From Archangiaceae bacterium (GTDB lineage Bacteria > Myxococcota > Myxococcia > Myxococcales > Myxococcaceae): DNA of 64,000 bases. Under the pieces are notes generated by a model. That model was not told the origin of the DNA and did not search any database. It was given only the letters and a program-made list of their open reading frames with translations. Below are positions 1-8,182 of this stretch, piece after piece (within the stretch, counting starts at the first letter, position 1; the number at the start of each line of letters is the position of its first letter). The DNA lies in contig JADJNS010000007.1 of assembly GCA_016714225.1 (NCBI GenBank), positions 310,001 to 374,000 of the forward strand. The letters run 5' to 3'. Position numbers and translations under genes: made by a program.

Positions 1-345
1 GACCACCACCACGAAGCGCAGGCCGTCGCCGAAGCGCAGAAAGAACGGCGTCGAGCGGCTGCGCGCCCGCGCCTGCTCGGCGAGCGCGTCGGGCACCTCT
101 TCGATCTCGCCCCGCCCTGCCTTGAGCCGCTTGACGAGCTCTTCGCTCATCTCCATGTCGAGCACCGCCGCGTCGAAGTCGCGGTCGGCGAGCAGCGCCA
201 CCGCCCCGAGCACGGTCTCGGCCTGAATGAGCGAGCAGCCGGCCTGCTCGAGCCGCTGGTAGGTGGCCTTGGGCAGACCGGTGAACAGCAGCACCCGGCG
301 CGGGCGGGCAGCGACCAGGGCTTCTTTGGGAAGGGGCGGGTTCAT
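1..345 (-). CDS. Hypothetical protein, 3' end outside window
   Basis: The ATG at 345-343 opens a frame that runs off the left edge, giving 115 residues. The start overlaps the stop of the upstream permease gene as ATGA, so the two are probably translationally coupled. The visible part begins MNPPLPKEALVAARP and then alternates hydrophobic strands and helices (VLLFTGLP, DFDAAVLDMEM). That loosely resembles a receiver-like alpha/beta fold, but I cannot confirm the phospho-acceptor. There is no signal peptide or membrane segment. It is the third gene of the holB-permease operon. Function is unknown; the receiver-like resemblance is inference only. Confidence 0.6.
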   Translation of the reverse strand, partial: MNPPLPKEALVAARPRRVLLFTGLPKATYQRLEQAGCSLIQAETVLGAVALLADRDFDAAVLDMEMSEELVKRLKAGRGEIEEVPDALAEQARARSRSTPFFLRFGDGLRFVVVV

Positions 346-1568
346 GCGCGCGATTGTCGCACCGGGCCGACCAGCGCGAAGAACACCAGCGAGAGGGCCA
401 CCGCGATGAGAAACGTGTGGGGTACGCCGATGGCGTCGGCGAGCACCCCCGAGAGCAGCCCCGGCACCGCCTTGCCCGCCACCTCGATCGCCGCGAGCAC
501 GGTGTAGTGCGTGGCGCCGATGCGCTTGTCGACCCGCGACATCATCAGCGCGAACATGCACACCGTCAGCGCACCCGAGAAGAAGTGCTCGACGCTCGCC
601 ACCGCCACCACCACCGGCTTGTCGAGCGGCAGCAGGCCCGCCACCAGCGCCCACTGCGCCACCAGGCCAAGCACCCGCATCGCCGCCGTCACCACCACCG
701 CGCGCAAGAGCGGCAGCCGGCTGGCGAGCAGCCCGCCGAACAGCGAGCCCCCCAGAGAGGCGGCCATCACCCAGGTGCCCATCAGCGCCGCCACCACCTG
801 GGGCTCGAAGTGCCTGCCCAGCCACGGCACGAACATCTTGTTGGCCAGGGTCTCGCCCAGTTTGTAGGTGAGCACGAACACCACCAGCGCGCCGGTGCCG
901 GGCACCTTCATCACCGTGCGCACCCGCTCGAGCAGCTGCCGCCACGAGAGCTTCTCAGGGGTATCGGCCTCGACCGGCCGCTCGGTCTGCGAGAGCAGCA
1001 CGCCCATGCCGAACAGGCAGCAGCCGGCCATCACCCCGAAGATGCCGCGCCAGTGCAGCTCGGCGTACCAGGCCCACAAGAGGCCCCCGCCCACCAGCAT
1101 GCCGACCTTGTAGCCGACCACCTGCGCCGAGTTGCCGTAGCCCAGGTCGGAGTGGCGCAAGCGATCGACCGCGTAGCCGTCGACCGCGATGTCTTGCGTG
1201 GCGGTGAGCGCGTTCATCACCAGCACGATGCCGAGCAGGCGGGCCAGGGCCACGTCGGGCTCGGCGAACGCGGCGGCCACGCACGCGCAGGCGAGCAGCA
1301 GCTGCAGCGGCACGATCCACGTCTTTCTTCGCCCGAACCCTGCGTGCCAGTAGCGATCGATGAACGGCGCCCACAGCGGCTTGAGCAGCCAGGGCAGCGA
1401 GAGCGCGCTGGCGAAGCCGATCTGCGAGTACGAGAGGCCGAGCTTCGACAAGAACGCCGGCAGCGCGGTGTCTTGAAAGCCGTACGGCAACCCCTGCACC
1501 ACGTAGAGGGTCGAGAGCAGCGCGAGGGTGCCGAGGGGTGGCGCCCCACGGGCCGCCGCGGCCGTCAC
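342..1568 (-). CDS. MFS permease of the AmpG / PAT family
   Basis: This is a 408-residue inner-membrane protein with about 12 hydrophobic segments. The N-terminal TM1 (LALLSTLYVVQGLPYGFQ) is the hallmark of the AmpG/acetyl-CoA transporter branch, which includes muropeptide permeases of peptidoglycan recycling. A basic motif after TM2-3 (DRYWHAGFGRRKTW) is typical of MFS proteins. The GTG start at 1568 was chosen because it overlaps the upstream holB stop as GTGA and TM1 follows directly; the much longer upstream open frame is Arg-rich shadow of holB. No ampC or amidase is adjacent, so the muropeptide substrate is family knowledge, not shown here. Other PAT-family substrates are possible. Confidence 0.85.
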   Translation of the reverse strand: MTAAAARGAPPLGTLALLSTLYVVQGLPYGFQDTALPAFLSKLGLSYSQIGFASALSLPWLLKPLWAPFIDRYWHAGFGRRKTWIVPLQLLLACACVAAAFAEPDVALARLLGIVLVMNALTATQDIAVDGYAVDRLRHSDLGYGNSAQVVGYKVGMLVGGGLLWAWYAELHWRGIFGVMAGCCLFGMGVLLSQTERPVEADTPEKLSWRQLLERVRTVMKVPGTGALVVFVLTYKLGETLANKMFVPWLGRHFEPQVVAALMGTWVMAASLGGSLFGGLLASRLPLLRAVVVTAAMRVLGLVAQWALVAGLLPLDKPVVVAVASVEHFFSGALTVCMFALMMSRVDKRIGATHYTVLAAIEVAGKAVPGLLSGVLADAIGVPHTFLIAVALSLVFFALVGPVRQSRA

Positions 1569-2587
1569 GCCAGCATCTCGATCAGCATGCGCTCGAGCTG
1601 CAGGCGCACCGCGCCGTTGCGCGCGCTGATGGCGTTCTTGGCCTCGTCGAGCACGGTGAGGCGGCGCAGAATCGCCGGCGCCGCGTCTTTCGCCGCCGCG
1701 GTCTTGGCCAGCTCGAGCAGGTCGGCGTTGACCAGCGAGGTGGCCCCGGCCTGGGCGGCCACCACGTCGCGCAGCCACACCTGCAGCACGTCGAGGCAGT
1801 CTTCGGCCTCGACCCGGCCGTCGCCGTAGACCTCGGCGAAGTTGAGCCAGCCGCGCGCGTCGGTGCGCTGCAGGGCCTCGAAGGCCTCGATGATCTCCCG
1901 GCGCTTCTCGAGGCCCTTCACGTCCATCTCGAGCGCGCGCGAGCGACCCGCCGGCGAGCCGCGCGACCTGGGTGGCGAGCTCGGGCGGAGAGCTTACGCT
2001 TGGCGGTCACCTTCTCGACCAGGAAGCGCTCGGGCAGGGGACCAAAAGCTCGCCTTGGCGCAGCGCGAGCGAATGGTGGGCAAGAGCTTGTCGGGCATCG
2101 AGGTGGTGAGCAGCAGCACGGTGCCTTTGGGCGGCTCTTCGAGCGTCTTGAGCAGGGCGTTCTGGGCCTGCGGGTTCATCGCGTGCGCGTCGATGATCAG
2201 CGCCACCTTGAAGCTCGACTCGAGCGCGCGAAACGACAGCCGCTCGCCCAGCGCGCGCACCTGCTCGACCTTGATGTCGCGCGAGGGGGTGTGGTCGAAC
2301 TCGGCGCGGCCGACGATGCCGCGCGCCACCTGCTCGTCTTCGGTGAGCACCCAGGTGACGTCGGGGTGGTTGCGGCGCAGCACCCGCTGGCAGCTCGAGC
2401 ACTCGCCGCAGCCCACGCTGGGCTTCTCGGGGCAGGTCAGCGCCTGCGCCAGGCCCACCGCGGTCAGCTCTTTGCCGACCCCCTCGGGGCCGGTGAACAG
2501 CCAGGCGTGGTGCACGTGCCCGGAAGCCAACGACTTCTGGAGCGCGTCGACCGCCTTGGCCTGACCCTGCACCTCGCTGAGTGGCAT
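1565..2587 (-). pseudogene. holB: DNA polymerase III delta' subunit, frame broken by an indel cluster
   Basis: HolB is the clamp-loader delta' subunit. The first ~185 residues, from the ATG at 2587, read cleanly: MPLSEVQGQAKAVDAL, Walker-A-like GPEGVGKE, a four-Cys zinc module (CPEKPSVGCGECSSC) and the clamp-loader sequence NALLKTLEEPPKGT. Near 2045 the frame is lost. Sensible sequence resumes in another frame (FGPLPERFLVEKVTAKRKL, about 1985-2040), shifts again around 1930-1985, then runs cleanly from MDVKGLEKRREII to the stop at 1565. Three or so single-base indels within about 120 bp explain this. Since holB is essential, a consensus error is more likely than real loss. It leads a three-gene operon. 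Confidence 0.85.
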
Positions 2588-2595
2588 GGGGTCGC

Positions 2596-2623
2596 TACAT
2601 ACGCGCGGCGCCGCGGTTGTAAA
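2596..2623 (-). promoter_or_regulatory. Candidate sigma-70-type promoter for holB
   Basis: On the minus strand TTTACA (2623-2618) and TATGTA (2601-2596) are separated by 16 bases and lie just upstream of the holB ATG at 2587. A start site the usual 6-7 bases after the -10 would leave almost no leader. The hexamers are near consensus for a GC-rich genome, but this is pattern matching only. Confidence 0.3.
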
Positions 2624-2768
2624 GGCAGACCCCACCGGGCCGCTAAAGTGCGGCGATCTGTAAGGGCCGTTGCACCCCCACCCAATCTTGCGCAGCATCG
2701 CGCGGCGAGAAGATCGAGGCCTGTCTTCTACCCTCGATACGGGCCCACTGGCCCATGCCCTCAAGCTC

Positions 2769-3548
2769 ATGACCCGCCCCCCGGCAGATGGTCCGTCGCG
2801 CGACGGGCGTGAAGGCAAGAGCCGCCAGCTGCCCCGCGTGGCGGCTCCGGCGGGGTCGAGCGAGCGCACCACCCGCGGCCTGCAGCGCGCCCTGCTGACC
2901 CCGATTCCCAACGTCACCGCGGTCGACCTGAACGGGCTCGCCCACCTGCCCGACTGGCGCAAGCCGGTGCTGCTGTCGAAGCTCGACGGCAACCTCGTCA
3001 TCGCCGCCACCGCGGGCCACCCGGCGGTCGACCTTTCGCGCCGCGCGCTCGCCCACCGCATCGTGGGGCCGGCGGCCGATGATCTCGCGCCCGGCGACGT
3101 CAGCGGCGCGCTGCGGCTGCTCACCCAGGTCGAGCGGGTCGCCGCGCACCAGCTGGTGAACGAGCTGTGGTTCGAGGGCGTGCTCAGCCGCACCGTCTCG
3201 CCGGTGCAGCGCACCGCCACGAAAGTCTCGTTCGTGGTGCACAGCACGGTGACCGGCACGGCCGATGTGCCGCGCTTCGACCGGGTCTACGACGGTGAGC
3301 AGGCGACCTATTCGCTGCGGGTCACCCAGACGGTGGTGCTCGAGACCGGCGACCTGGTGGCGCTCGATCGCTCGACCGGAGACGTCTTTCTCCCCGATGC
3401 CGACGGCCGCGTAGCGGTGCCGGTCTCGTGGAGCACCTTCCTCGCGAACCCCGACGTGGCGCTGGTCACCCGCGGCGATGACCCCCAGGTGGTCGACGGC
3501 CTGAAGTTCCGCACCGTCGAGAACGTGGTCGAGACCGGCGTGCTGTAG
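2769..3548 (+). CDS. Conserved-looking hypothetical protein
   Basis: This 259-residue protein has no signal peptide or TM segment. The ATG at 2769 is preferred; the frame is open further upstream, but that part is Arg/Pro-rich and overlaps the divergent holB promoter region. After a basic, Pro-rich N-terminus of about 40 residues comes an ordinary globular sequence with strand-rich stretches (KVSFVVHSTVTGTADVPRF, TYSLRVTQTVVLETGDLVAL). Codon choice and third-position GC look like the neighbours, so I take it as real. I do not recognise the family. It lies divergently from holB and 106 bp upstream of the MscS-like gene, which may share its transcript. Confidence 0.7.
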   Translation: MTRPPADGPSRDGREGKSRQLPRVAAPAGSSERTTRGLQRALLTPIPNVTAVDLNGLAHLPDWRKPVLLSKLDGNLVIAATAGHPAVDLSRRALAHRIVGPAADDLAPGDVSGALRLLTQVERVAAHQLVNELWFEGVLSRTVSPVQRTATKVSFVVHSTVTGTADVPRFDRVYDGEQATYSLRVTQTVVLETGDLVALDRSTGDVFLPDADGRVAVPVSWSTFLANPDVALVTRGDDPQVVDGLKFRTVENVVETGVL

Positions 3549-3654
3549 CGCGCTTCGCGGTGACCGAGCACGCGGTCGGCGGCGACGTTCTTGAGCCGGT
3601 GGCCCGCGCTGCGCTGTGCTTCGCGCCCGCATCTGCTATTGCCGGCGCGCCTTG

Positions 3655-5112
3655 ATGCCCTTTCTGCAGGGAAACACCGCGCTGGTGGTGGGCGTGCTGC
3701 TGCTGCTCGTGGTGGGCACGGTGCGAGCGCTGGCGAGAGACGCCACGCTCAAGACCGACCTGCGCGGCGCGCTCAACTTTCTCGGCGCGTGGCTGGCCCT
3801 GCGGCTGCTCGACTACGGCTTCGGGTACGTCGACTTTCACGCGGTCGACAAGCTCTCGCGCGTCGCGTGGATGCTGGCGTTCGCGTTCGGCTGCGTGCGC
3901 ACCTTCGTGGCCTTCGCGCTGTGGGGCTACCGGCGCCTCAACGTCGGCAGCACGCCGAAGATCTTGCGCGATCTGATCGACTTCGTGCTGTACGCGGTCG
4001 CCGCGCTGCCGATTCTGAAGACGCAGCTGCAGATCGACCTCACCTCGCTGCTGGCCACGTCGGCGATTCTGTCGGTGGTGCTCGGCCTCGCGCTGCAGGA
4101 GACCCTGGGCAACCTCTTCGCCGGCCTGGCGCTGCAGTTCGAGCAGCCCTTCGCCACCGGCGATTGGATCTCGGTGGGCGAGTTCTCGGGCAAGGTGATT
4201 CAGATCGCCTGGCGCGCCACCCGCATCGAGAACGCGCGGCTCGAGCAGATCTCGGTTCCCAACAGCAACATCGCCAAGCAGCCGGTGCGCAACATCACCC
4301 GCGGCGGCGGCGCGGTGGGGCTCGAGCTCGAGCTGGGCCTGTCGTACTCGGCGCCGCCCAACACCGTGCGCACCGAGGTGTTCGCGGCGCTCTCCGAGAT
4401 CGCGCAGGTGATGAAGAGCCCCGCACCGATCTGCCGGGTCGTTCGCTTCGGCGACTCGGCGATCATCTACCTGGTGCGGTTCTTCGTGGCCGACTTCGAC
4501 GCTTCGCAGCTCGCGGTCGACGAGGCGTACACCCGGCTCTGGTACCGGTTCTCGCGCGCCGGCATCGAGATTCCCTTCCCGCAGGTGGTGGTGCACCGGG
4601 CCGCCGAGGGCAGCGGCCAGGCCGCGCACCTGGGGCTCTTGTCGCGGCTCGATCTCTTCGCGCCGTTCTCGGCCGAGCAGAAGGCCGACCTGGCGCGCGC
4701 TGCGGTCGAGCGCCGGTTCGGCCGCGGAGAAGCGCTCATTCGCGAGGGCGAACAGGGCGAGACGTTCTACGTGGTGGTCGACGGCGAGGTGCAGGTGTCG
4801 CGCGGCGGCGCCGAGGTCGCGCGCCTGCAGCGGGGCGCGTATCTCGGCGAGATGTCGCTGCTCACCGGTGACCCCAGGTCGGCCACGGTGATCGCGGCGA
4901 CCGACGTGGTGGTGCTCGAGCTCGATCGCGAGGCGTTTGCGCGGCACTTCGCGTCGCAGCCCGAGCGGGCGCAGCAGCTCTCCGAGGTGCTCGCCAAGCG
5001 CAGGTCCGAGCTCGACGCGGTGGCGACCACCACCGACGCCGCGGTGCCCGAGCAGACCCGCGCCAACGAGATTCTGCGGCGCTTGAGGTCGATCTTCAGA
5101 CTGCAGGGGTGA
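3655..5112 (+). CDS. MscS-family mechanosensitive channel with C-terminal cyclic-nucleotide-binding domain
   Basis: This 485-residue inner-membrane protein has four or five TM segments in residues 1-160. The last one contains SAILSVVLGLALQETLGNL, the pore-lining MscS helix pattern. The MscS beta domain follows (GDWISVGEFSGKVIQIAWR, then VPNSNIAKQPVRNITR). Residues about 330-445 form a CAP-type cNMP-binding fold: LFAPFSAEQKADLA, GEQGETFYVVVDGEVQV, and the phosphate-binding cassette GEMSLLTGDPRSAT, which keeps the E and the R. The ATG at 3655 starts directly before TM1. MscS-cNMP fusions are known as nucleotide-gated or nucleotide-modulated channels. Whether cAMP or cGMP binds here is inference; a cyclase lies at 26.6 kb but is unlinked. 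Confidence 0.88.
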   Translation: MPFLQGNTALVVGVLLLLVVGTVRALARDATLKTDLRGALNFLGAWLALRLLDYGFGYVDFHAVDKLSRVAWMLAFAFGCVRTFVAFALWGYRRLNVGSTPKILRDLIDFVLYAVAALPILKTQLQIDLTSLLATSAILSVVLGLALQETLGNLFAGLALQFEQPFATGDWISVGEFSGKVIQIAWRATRIENARLEQISVPNSNIAKQPVRNITRGGGAVGLELELGLSYSAPPNTVRTEVFAALSEIAQVMKSPAPICRVVRFGDSAIIYLVRFFVADFDASQLAVDEAYTRLWYRFSRAGIEIPFPQVVVHRAAEGSGQAAHLGLLSRLDLFAPFSAEQKADLARAAVERRFGRGEALIREGEQGETFYVVVDGEVQVSRGGAEVARLQRGAYLGEMSLLTGDPRSATVIAATDVVVLELDREAFARHFASQPERAQQLSEVLAKRRSELDAVATTTDAAVPEQTRANEILRRLRSIFRLQG

Positions 5113-5117
5113 GTCTG

Positions 5118-5996
5118 CTACGTGCGCCCGCCGAGCGCGCGCCCCCGGCGGCAGGCGACCTTGAGCTCGCAGCGCACGCAGTTCTCGCGCACCGGCACCG
5201 CAGGGCACGCGCCGCTCATGCCGTAGTGGCACAGCGCGAAGTCGTAGCGCACCGGGTCGTCGGCATCGAGCAGCCGCAGCGACGCGGTGACCTCTTCGGC
5301 GGTGCGCCACGACGCGTCGTTGCGCGCGGTGAGCCCCAGCAGCTTCGCCATGCGCATCACGTGGGTGTCGAGGGGTATCACCAGCTGCGACGGCGCGATG
5401 CGCTTCCACACCCCGAAGTCGGTGCCGTCGGGGCCCCGCACCATCCACCTCAGGTAGAGATTCAGTCGCTTCGCCGCGCCCGGCCCCAGCGGCGACGGCA
5501 GCAGGTGGGCCAGCCCGCGGGTGCGCCCCATCGCCTTGGCGATCGGCTTCGCCGGCGCTGCCTCGCGCACGGTGCGGGTCAGCGCCGCCAGCCGCGCGTG
5601 CTGGGTCTCACCCTCGAACGCGGCCTCGAGCGAGCCCCGCTCACGCAGCACCGCACCCATACCGAGCAGCAGCACGCCGAGGTCGGCCGCGAGGTTGAAC
5701 CGGTACACGAAGCCGTCGAGCAGCTTCGCGGCGCGCGGCACGGTGAGCGCGGCCACGTAGTCGCTGGGAGACCGACCCATCTGCGCCAGCAGGCCATCGA
5801 CCTTGGGCTTGAAGAGGTCGGCGCGCCCGTAGGCCAGCGCCGCGCCCAGCAGGCCCGCCACCTCGACGTCGCGCGGGTTGGCGTAGCGCCCGGGAAACTC
5901 GATGGGGTCGAAGCGCTTGCGGTCGGCCCAGTCGCCGCGCGCGGCGAACGCATCGAGCAGGGGTTTGAGCGCGCGGGCGCGTGTCGCCGACAGCAT
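5118..5996 (-). CDS. TIGR02757 family protein (HhH-GPD-like)
   Basis: This 292-residue protein matches my recollection of the TIGR02757 family. Features are the N-terminal helical FDPIEFPGRYANPRDVEVAG, a central LNLYLRWMVRGPDGTDFG followed by IPLDTHVMRMAKLLGLT, and a C-terminal cysteine set (CHYGMSGACPAVPVRENC, then CRRG) that resembles the 4Fe-4S loop of endonuclease III-type enzymes. A DNA-repair-like role is suggested by the fold, but no substrate is established. The ATG at 5996 shares one base with the stop of the Rieske gene (TGATG), so the longer upstream open frame is antisense-type noise. It is the last gene of a three-gene coupled operon. Confidence 0.85.
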   Translation of the reverse strand: MLSATRARALKPLLDAFAARGDWADRKRFDPIEFPGRYANPRDVEVAGLLGAALAYGRADLFKPKVDGLLAQMGRSPSDYVAALTVPRAAKLLDGFVYRFNLAADLGVLLLGMGAVLRERGSLEAAFEGETQHARLAALTRTVREAAPAKPIAKAMGRTRGLAHLLPSPLGPGAAKRLNLYLRWMVRGPDGTDFGVWKRIAPSQLVIPLDTHVMRMAKLLGLTARNDASWRTAEEVTASLRLLDADDPVRYDFALCHYGMSGACPAVPVRENCVRCELKVACRRGRALGGRT

Positions 5997-6313
5997 CAGA
6001 CTTCCGGGAAGTCGATCACCACCAGCTGCCCGTCTTGCAGCTCGGTGTCGTAGCGCTGCTGGTCGTCGCAGATGCCCGGCGAGGTGACGTTCTTGCCGCT
6101 GTCGAGGTCGAACCCCACCTCGTGGCAGGGGCACACCACGGTGTTGCCCTCGATGCGCCCGCCCGAGAGCAGGCAGCCGGCGTGGTTGCACCAGTCGTCG
6201 AGCGCCTTCATCTTGCCCCCCACGCACGCGACCATCACGTTGCGCTTGCCGACCGGGTAACCGCGCAGGTCACCCTCTTTGAGGTTGGCGGGGCCCAGCA
6301 CGTTTCGCTTCAT
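5996..6313 (-). CDS. Rieske [2Fe-2S] ferredoxin-type protein
   Basis: This 105-residue soluble protein is about the size of ferredoxins from dioxygenase systems and NirD. Both halves of the Rieske site are present: Cys-Asn-His in WCNHAGCLLSGG, and Cys-Pro-Cys-His in VVCPCHEVGFDL. The spacing matches C-x-H-x(15-17)-C-x2-H. No signal peptide is seen, so it should act in the cytoplasm as an electron carrier. Its partner oxygenase is not adjacent. It is coupled on both sides: its ATG overlaps the hydrolase stop as ATGA, and its stop overlaps the next start as TGATG. Confidence 0.92.
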   Translation of the reverse strand: MKRNVLGPANLKEGDLRGYPVGKRNVMVACVGGKMKALDDWCNHAGCLLSGGRIEGNTVVCPCHEVGFDLDSGKNVTSPGICDDQQRYDTELQDGQLVVIDFPEV

Positions 6314-8157
6314 GGAGGCAGCACGAACTTCGTGCCCTTCGAGGTGAGAAAAGCGATCGCCTGGTTGCGCGGCGCGGCGATGTCCCAGAACACGTTGTGG
6401 CCGTTGTAGCTCGCGTTCATGCCGTAGCGCTGCGGGTCGACGCGGTACAGCGCGCGAATCGGCGCGGTGCCGTCGACGTCGGCGGTCGGCACCGCGAGGC
6501 CCCCGCTCGCCGCCAGGTCTTCGGTGGTGAAGTTGGGAATGGTCTGGTCACCCAGGCCCTCTTGAATCACCACCGCCCGGTCGGTGCCCATCGCACCGAA
6601 GAGGTTGATCGGGTCGGCCGACTCGAGAAACGGCTGCGACACCGCGCGAATCAGCGGAAAGGTGCTGTGGTACTCGACGCTGTCGAACACGATCGAGGTC
6701 TGCACCACGAACAGCAGGCCGACGCGGTCGTGGTTGTCGTGGCTCACCAGCACGTTCGCGAGGCCGCCTCCGGGCACGTTGAGCAGCGCGTACTTCACCG
6801 TCGTGTCGAGCGCCACGTACGACGCGCCCATCATCGAGCCCAGCGAGTTGCCGAAGAAGCCCAGCAGCGGGTCGAGGTCGGGCGTGCCGTCGCCGTCGAT
6901 GTCGAGGTGCGGCGCCGCGCGCGCCACCTGCATCAGGTCGAGCGTCATCTCGCGGAAGTTCTCGCGCATCACCGGCACGTGCTCGACGTTGAAGAAGTCG
7001 ATCACGCTGCCGCGGGTGCCGTGGCTGGGCGCATCGATGCCGAGGCAGGCGATGCCCTGAACCGAAAGGTACTCGCCGATCTGCAGGCACAGCGAGTCGT
7101 TGCTGGCGTTCACCGGCACGTTGCGGCCGTTGATGCCGTGCTGGGCGATCACCGTCTGCCAGCCGGCCGCGGGCTTCGTGCCCTTCGGCACCACCAGCAC
7201 GAACTTGAGCGGCACCTTCGGCGCGCTCGACGGGTCGGCCAGCCACGCCGCGTTCCACGCCCCGTTCTCGCGGGGGTCGCGCGCGGCCAGCTCGCCCACC
7301 ACCACCTGCCCCACGTGCGTCGCGGGGCCGGCCCCGGCGTGGCCCTCGAGCCAGCGGCGCATCACGCCAAAGTCGGTGTCGGTCGAGAGCCAGCGGCCCA
7401 CCGGCCGCATGCCCGCGCCGTCGTCGAGGCTGCCCTTGGGGGGAATGGTGATGTCGGGCAGGCCCGCCGCGCTGTCGACCCAGGTCTTGAAGTCGCGGTA
7501 GGGCTGGGTGACCTTCGCCGCCTTCAGCTCGAGCGCGAAGATGATGTCGCTCTCGGTGACGCCCAGCGCCGCCGCGGCCGCGGTGAGCGCGGGGCGGTCG
7601 TGGTCCCACTCGCGACCCCGGCCCAAGCCCACCCCGTCTTTCGTCTTCACCCCGGCGGTCACCACCAAGAGGCCCTCGTCGCCCTCGGGCAGCGGCACCG
7701 CCGGGCGCACGAAGACGAACTCGGGGAAGCCGTCGCCGGGGGTCTTGCCGGTGCCCTCGAGCGACGCCGACGAGTGCTCGGCCGCCACCTGCCGCTCGAG
7801 CACCTCGTAGCCCGAGGCGGTCTTGCGCAGCCGCGCGAAGTGGCCGGCCAGCGACGCGGGGTCGATCGGCACGCTGGTGCGCAAGAGGGTGGGGTTGAAG
7901 TTGCCGAAGCCGTGCACCTCGGTCTTCGCGTCGCGCGCGTAGCGGTCGAACAGGGTCTGCGCGCCCTTGGTCACCGCCGCGGGCATCAAGAACGGCCGGT
8001 AGTAGCCGGCGCGCAGCTCGGCGCCGGTGGCGGTGAGCAGCCGCACGTCGGGGAAGGGGTTGTCGAGGCTCTGCGCGTCGCTCGACCAGAGAAAGTGCTC
8101 GGGCTCGGGGCCGCCGCAGGCGCACAGGGCCACCACGCAGACCAGGACGAATCGCAT
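6310..8157 (-). CDS. Lipoprotein alpha/beta hydrolase
   Basis: This 615-residue exported protein begins with a signal peptidase II peptide (MRFVLVCVVALCACGGPEP; acylated Cys in the ALCAC box). The mature part contains an oxyanion-type segment (VIAQHGINGRNVPV), a nucleophile elbow GNSLGS around residue 440, and a late His (YNGHNVFWD) that could complete a Ser-His-acid triad. The sequence DIDGDGTPDLDPLLG is an acidic Ca-binding-like loop. It resembles large extracellular esterase/lipase-type lipoproteins of myxobacteria. Substrate unknown. The ATG at 8157 was chosen because the lipobox follows at the normal distance. It is the first gene of the operon with the Rieske and TIGR02757 genes and is divergent from polX. 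Confidence 0.8.
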   Translation of the reverse strand: MRFVLVCVVALCACGGPEPEHFLWSSDAQSLDNPFPDVRLLTATGAELRAGYYRPFLMPAAVTKGAQTLFDRYARDAKTEVHGFGNFNPTLLRTSVPIDPASLAGHFARLRKTASGYEVLERQVAAEHSSASLEGTGKTPGDGFPEFVFVRPAVPLPEGDEGLLVVTAGVKTKDGVGLGRGREWDHDRPALTAAAAALGVTESDIIFALELKAAKVTQPYRDFKTWVDSAAGLPDITIPPKGSLDDGAGMRPVGRWLSTDTDFGVMRRWLEGHAGAGPATHVGQVVVGELAARDPRENGAWNAAWLADPSSAPKVPLKFVLVVPKGTKPAAGWQTVIAQHGINGRNVPVNASNDSLCLQIGEYLSVQGIACLGIDAPSHGTRGSVIDFFNVEHVPVMRENFREMTLDLMQVARAAPHLDIDGDGTPDLDPLLGFFGNSLGSMMGASYVALDTTVKYALLNVPGGGLANVLVSHDNHDRVGLLFVVQTSIVFDSVEYHSTFPLIRAVSQPFLESADPINLFGAMGTDRAVVIQEGLGDQTIPNFTTEDLAASGGLAVPTADVDGTAPIRALYRVDPQRYGMNASYNGHNVFWDIAAPRNQAIAFLTSKGTKFVLPP

Positions 8158-8182
8158 CGCGCCTTGGTTATAAGGCTTCCAG

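Noticed and set aside
8168..8173. TTATAA between the divergent hydrolase and polX as a shared -10
   Set aside because: No -35 at 16-18 bases on either strand; palindromic AT-rich hexamers occur by chance.
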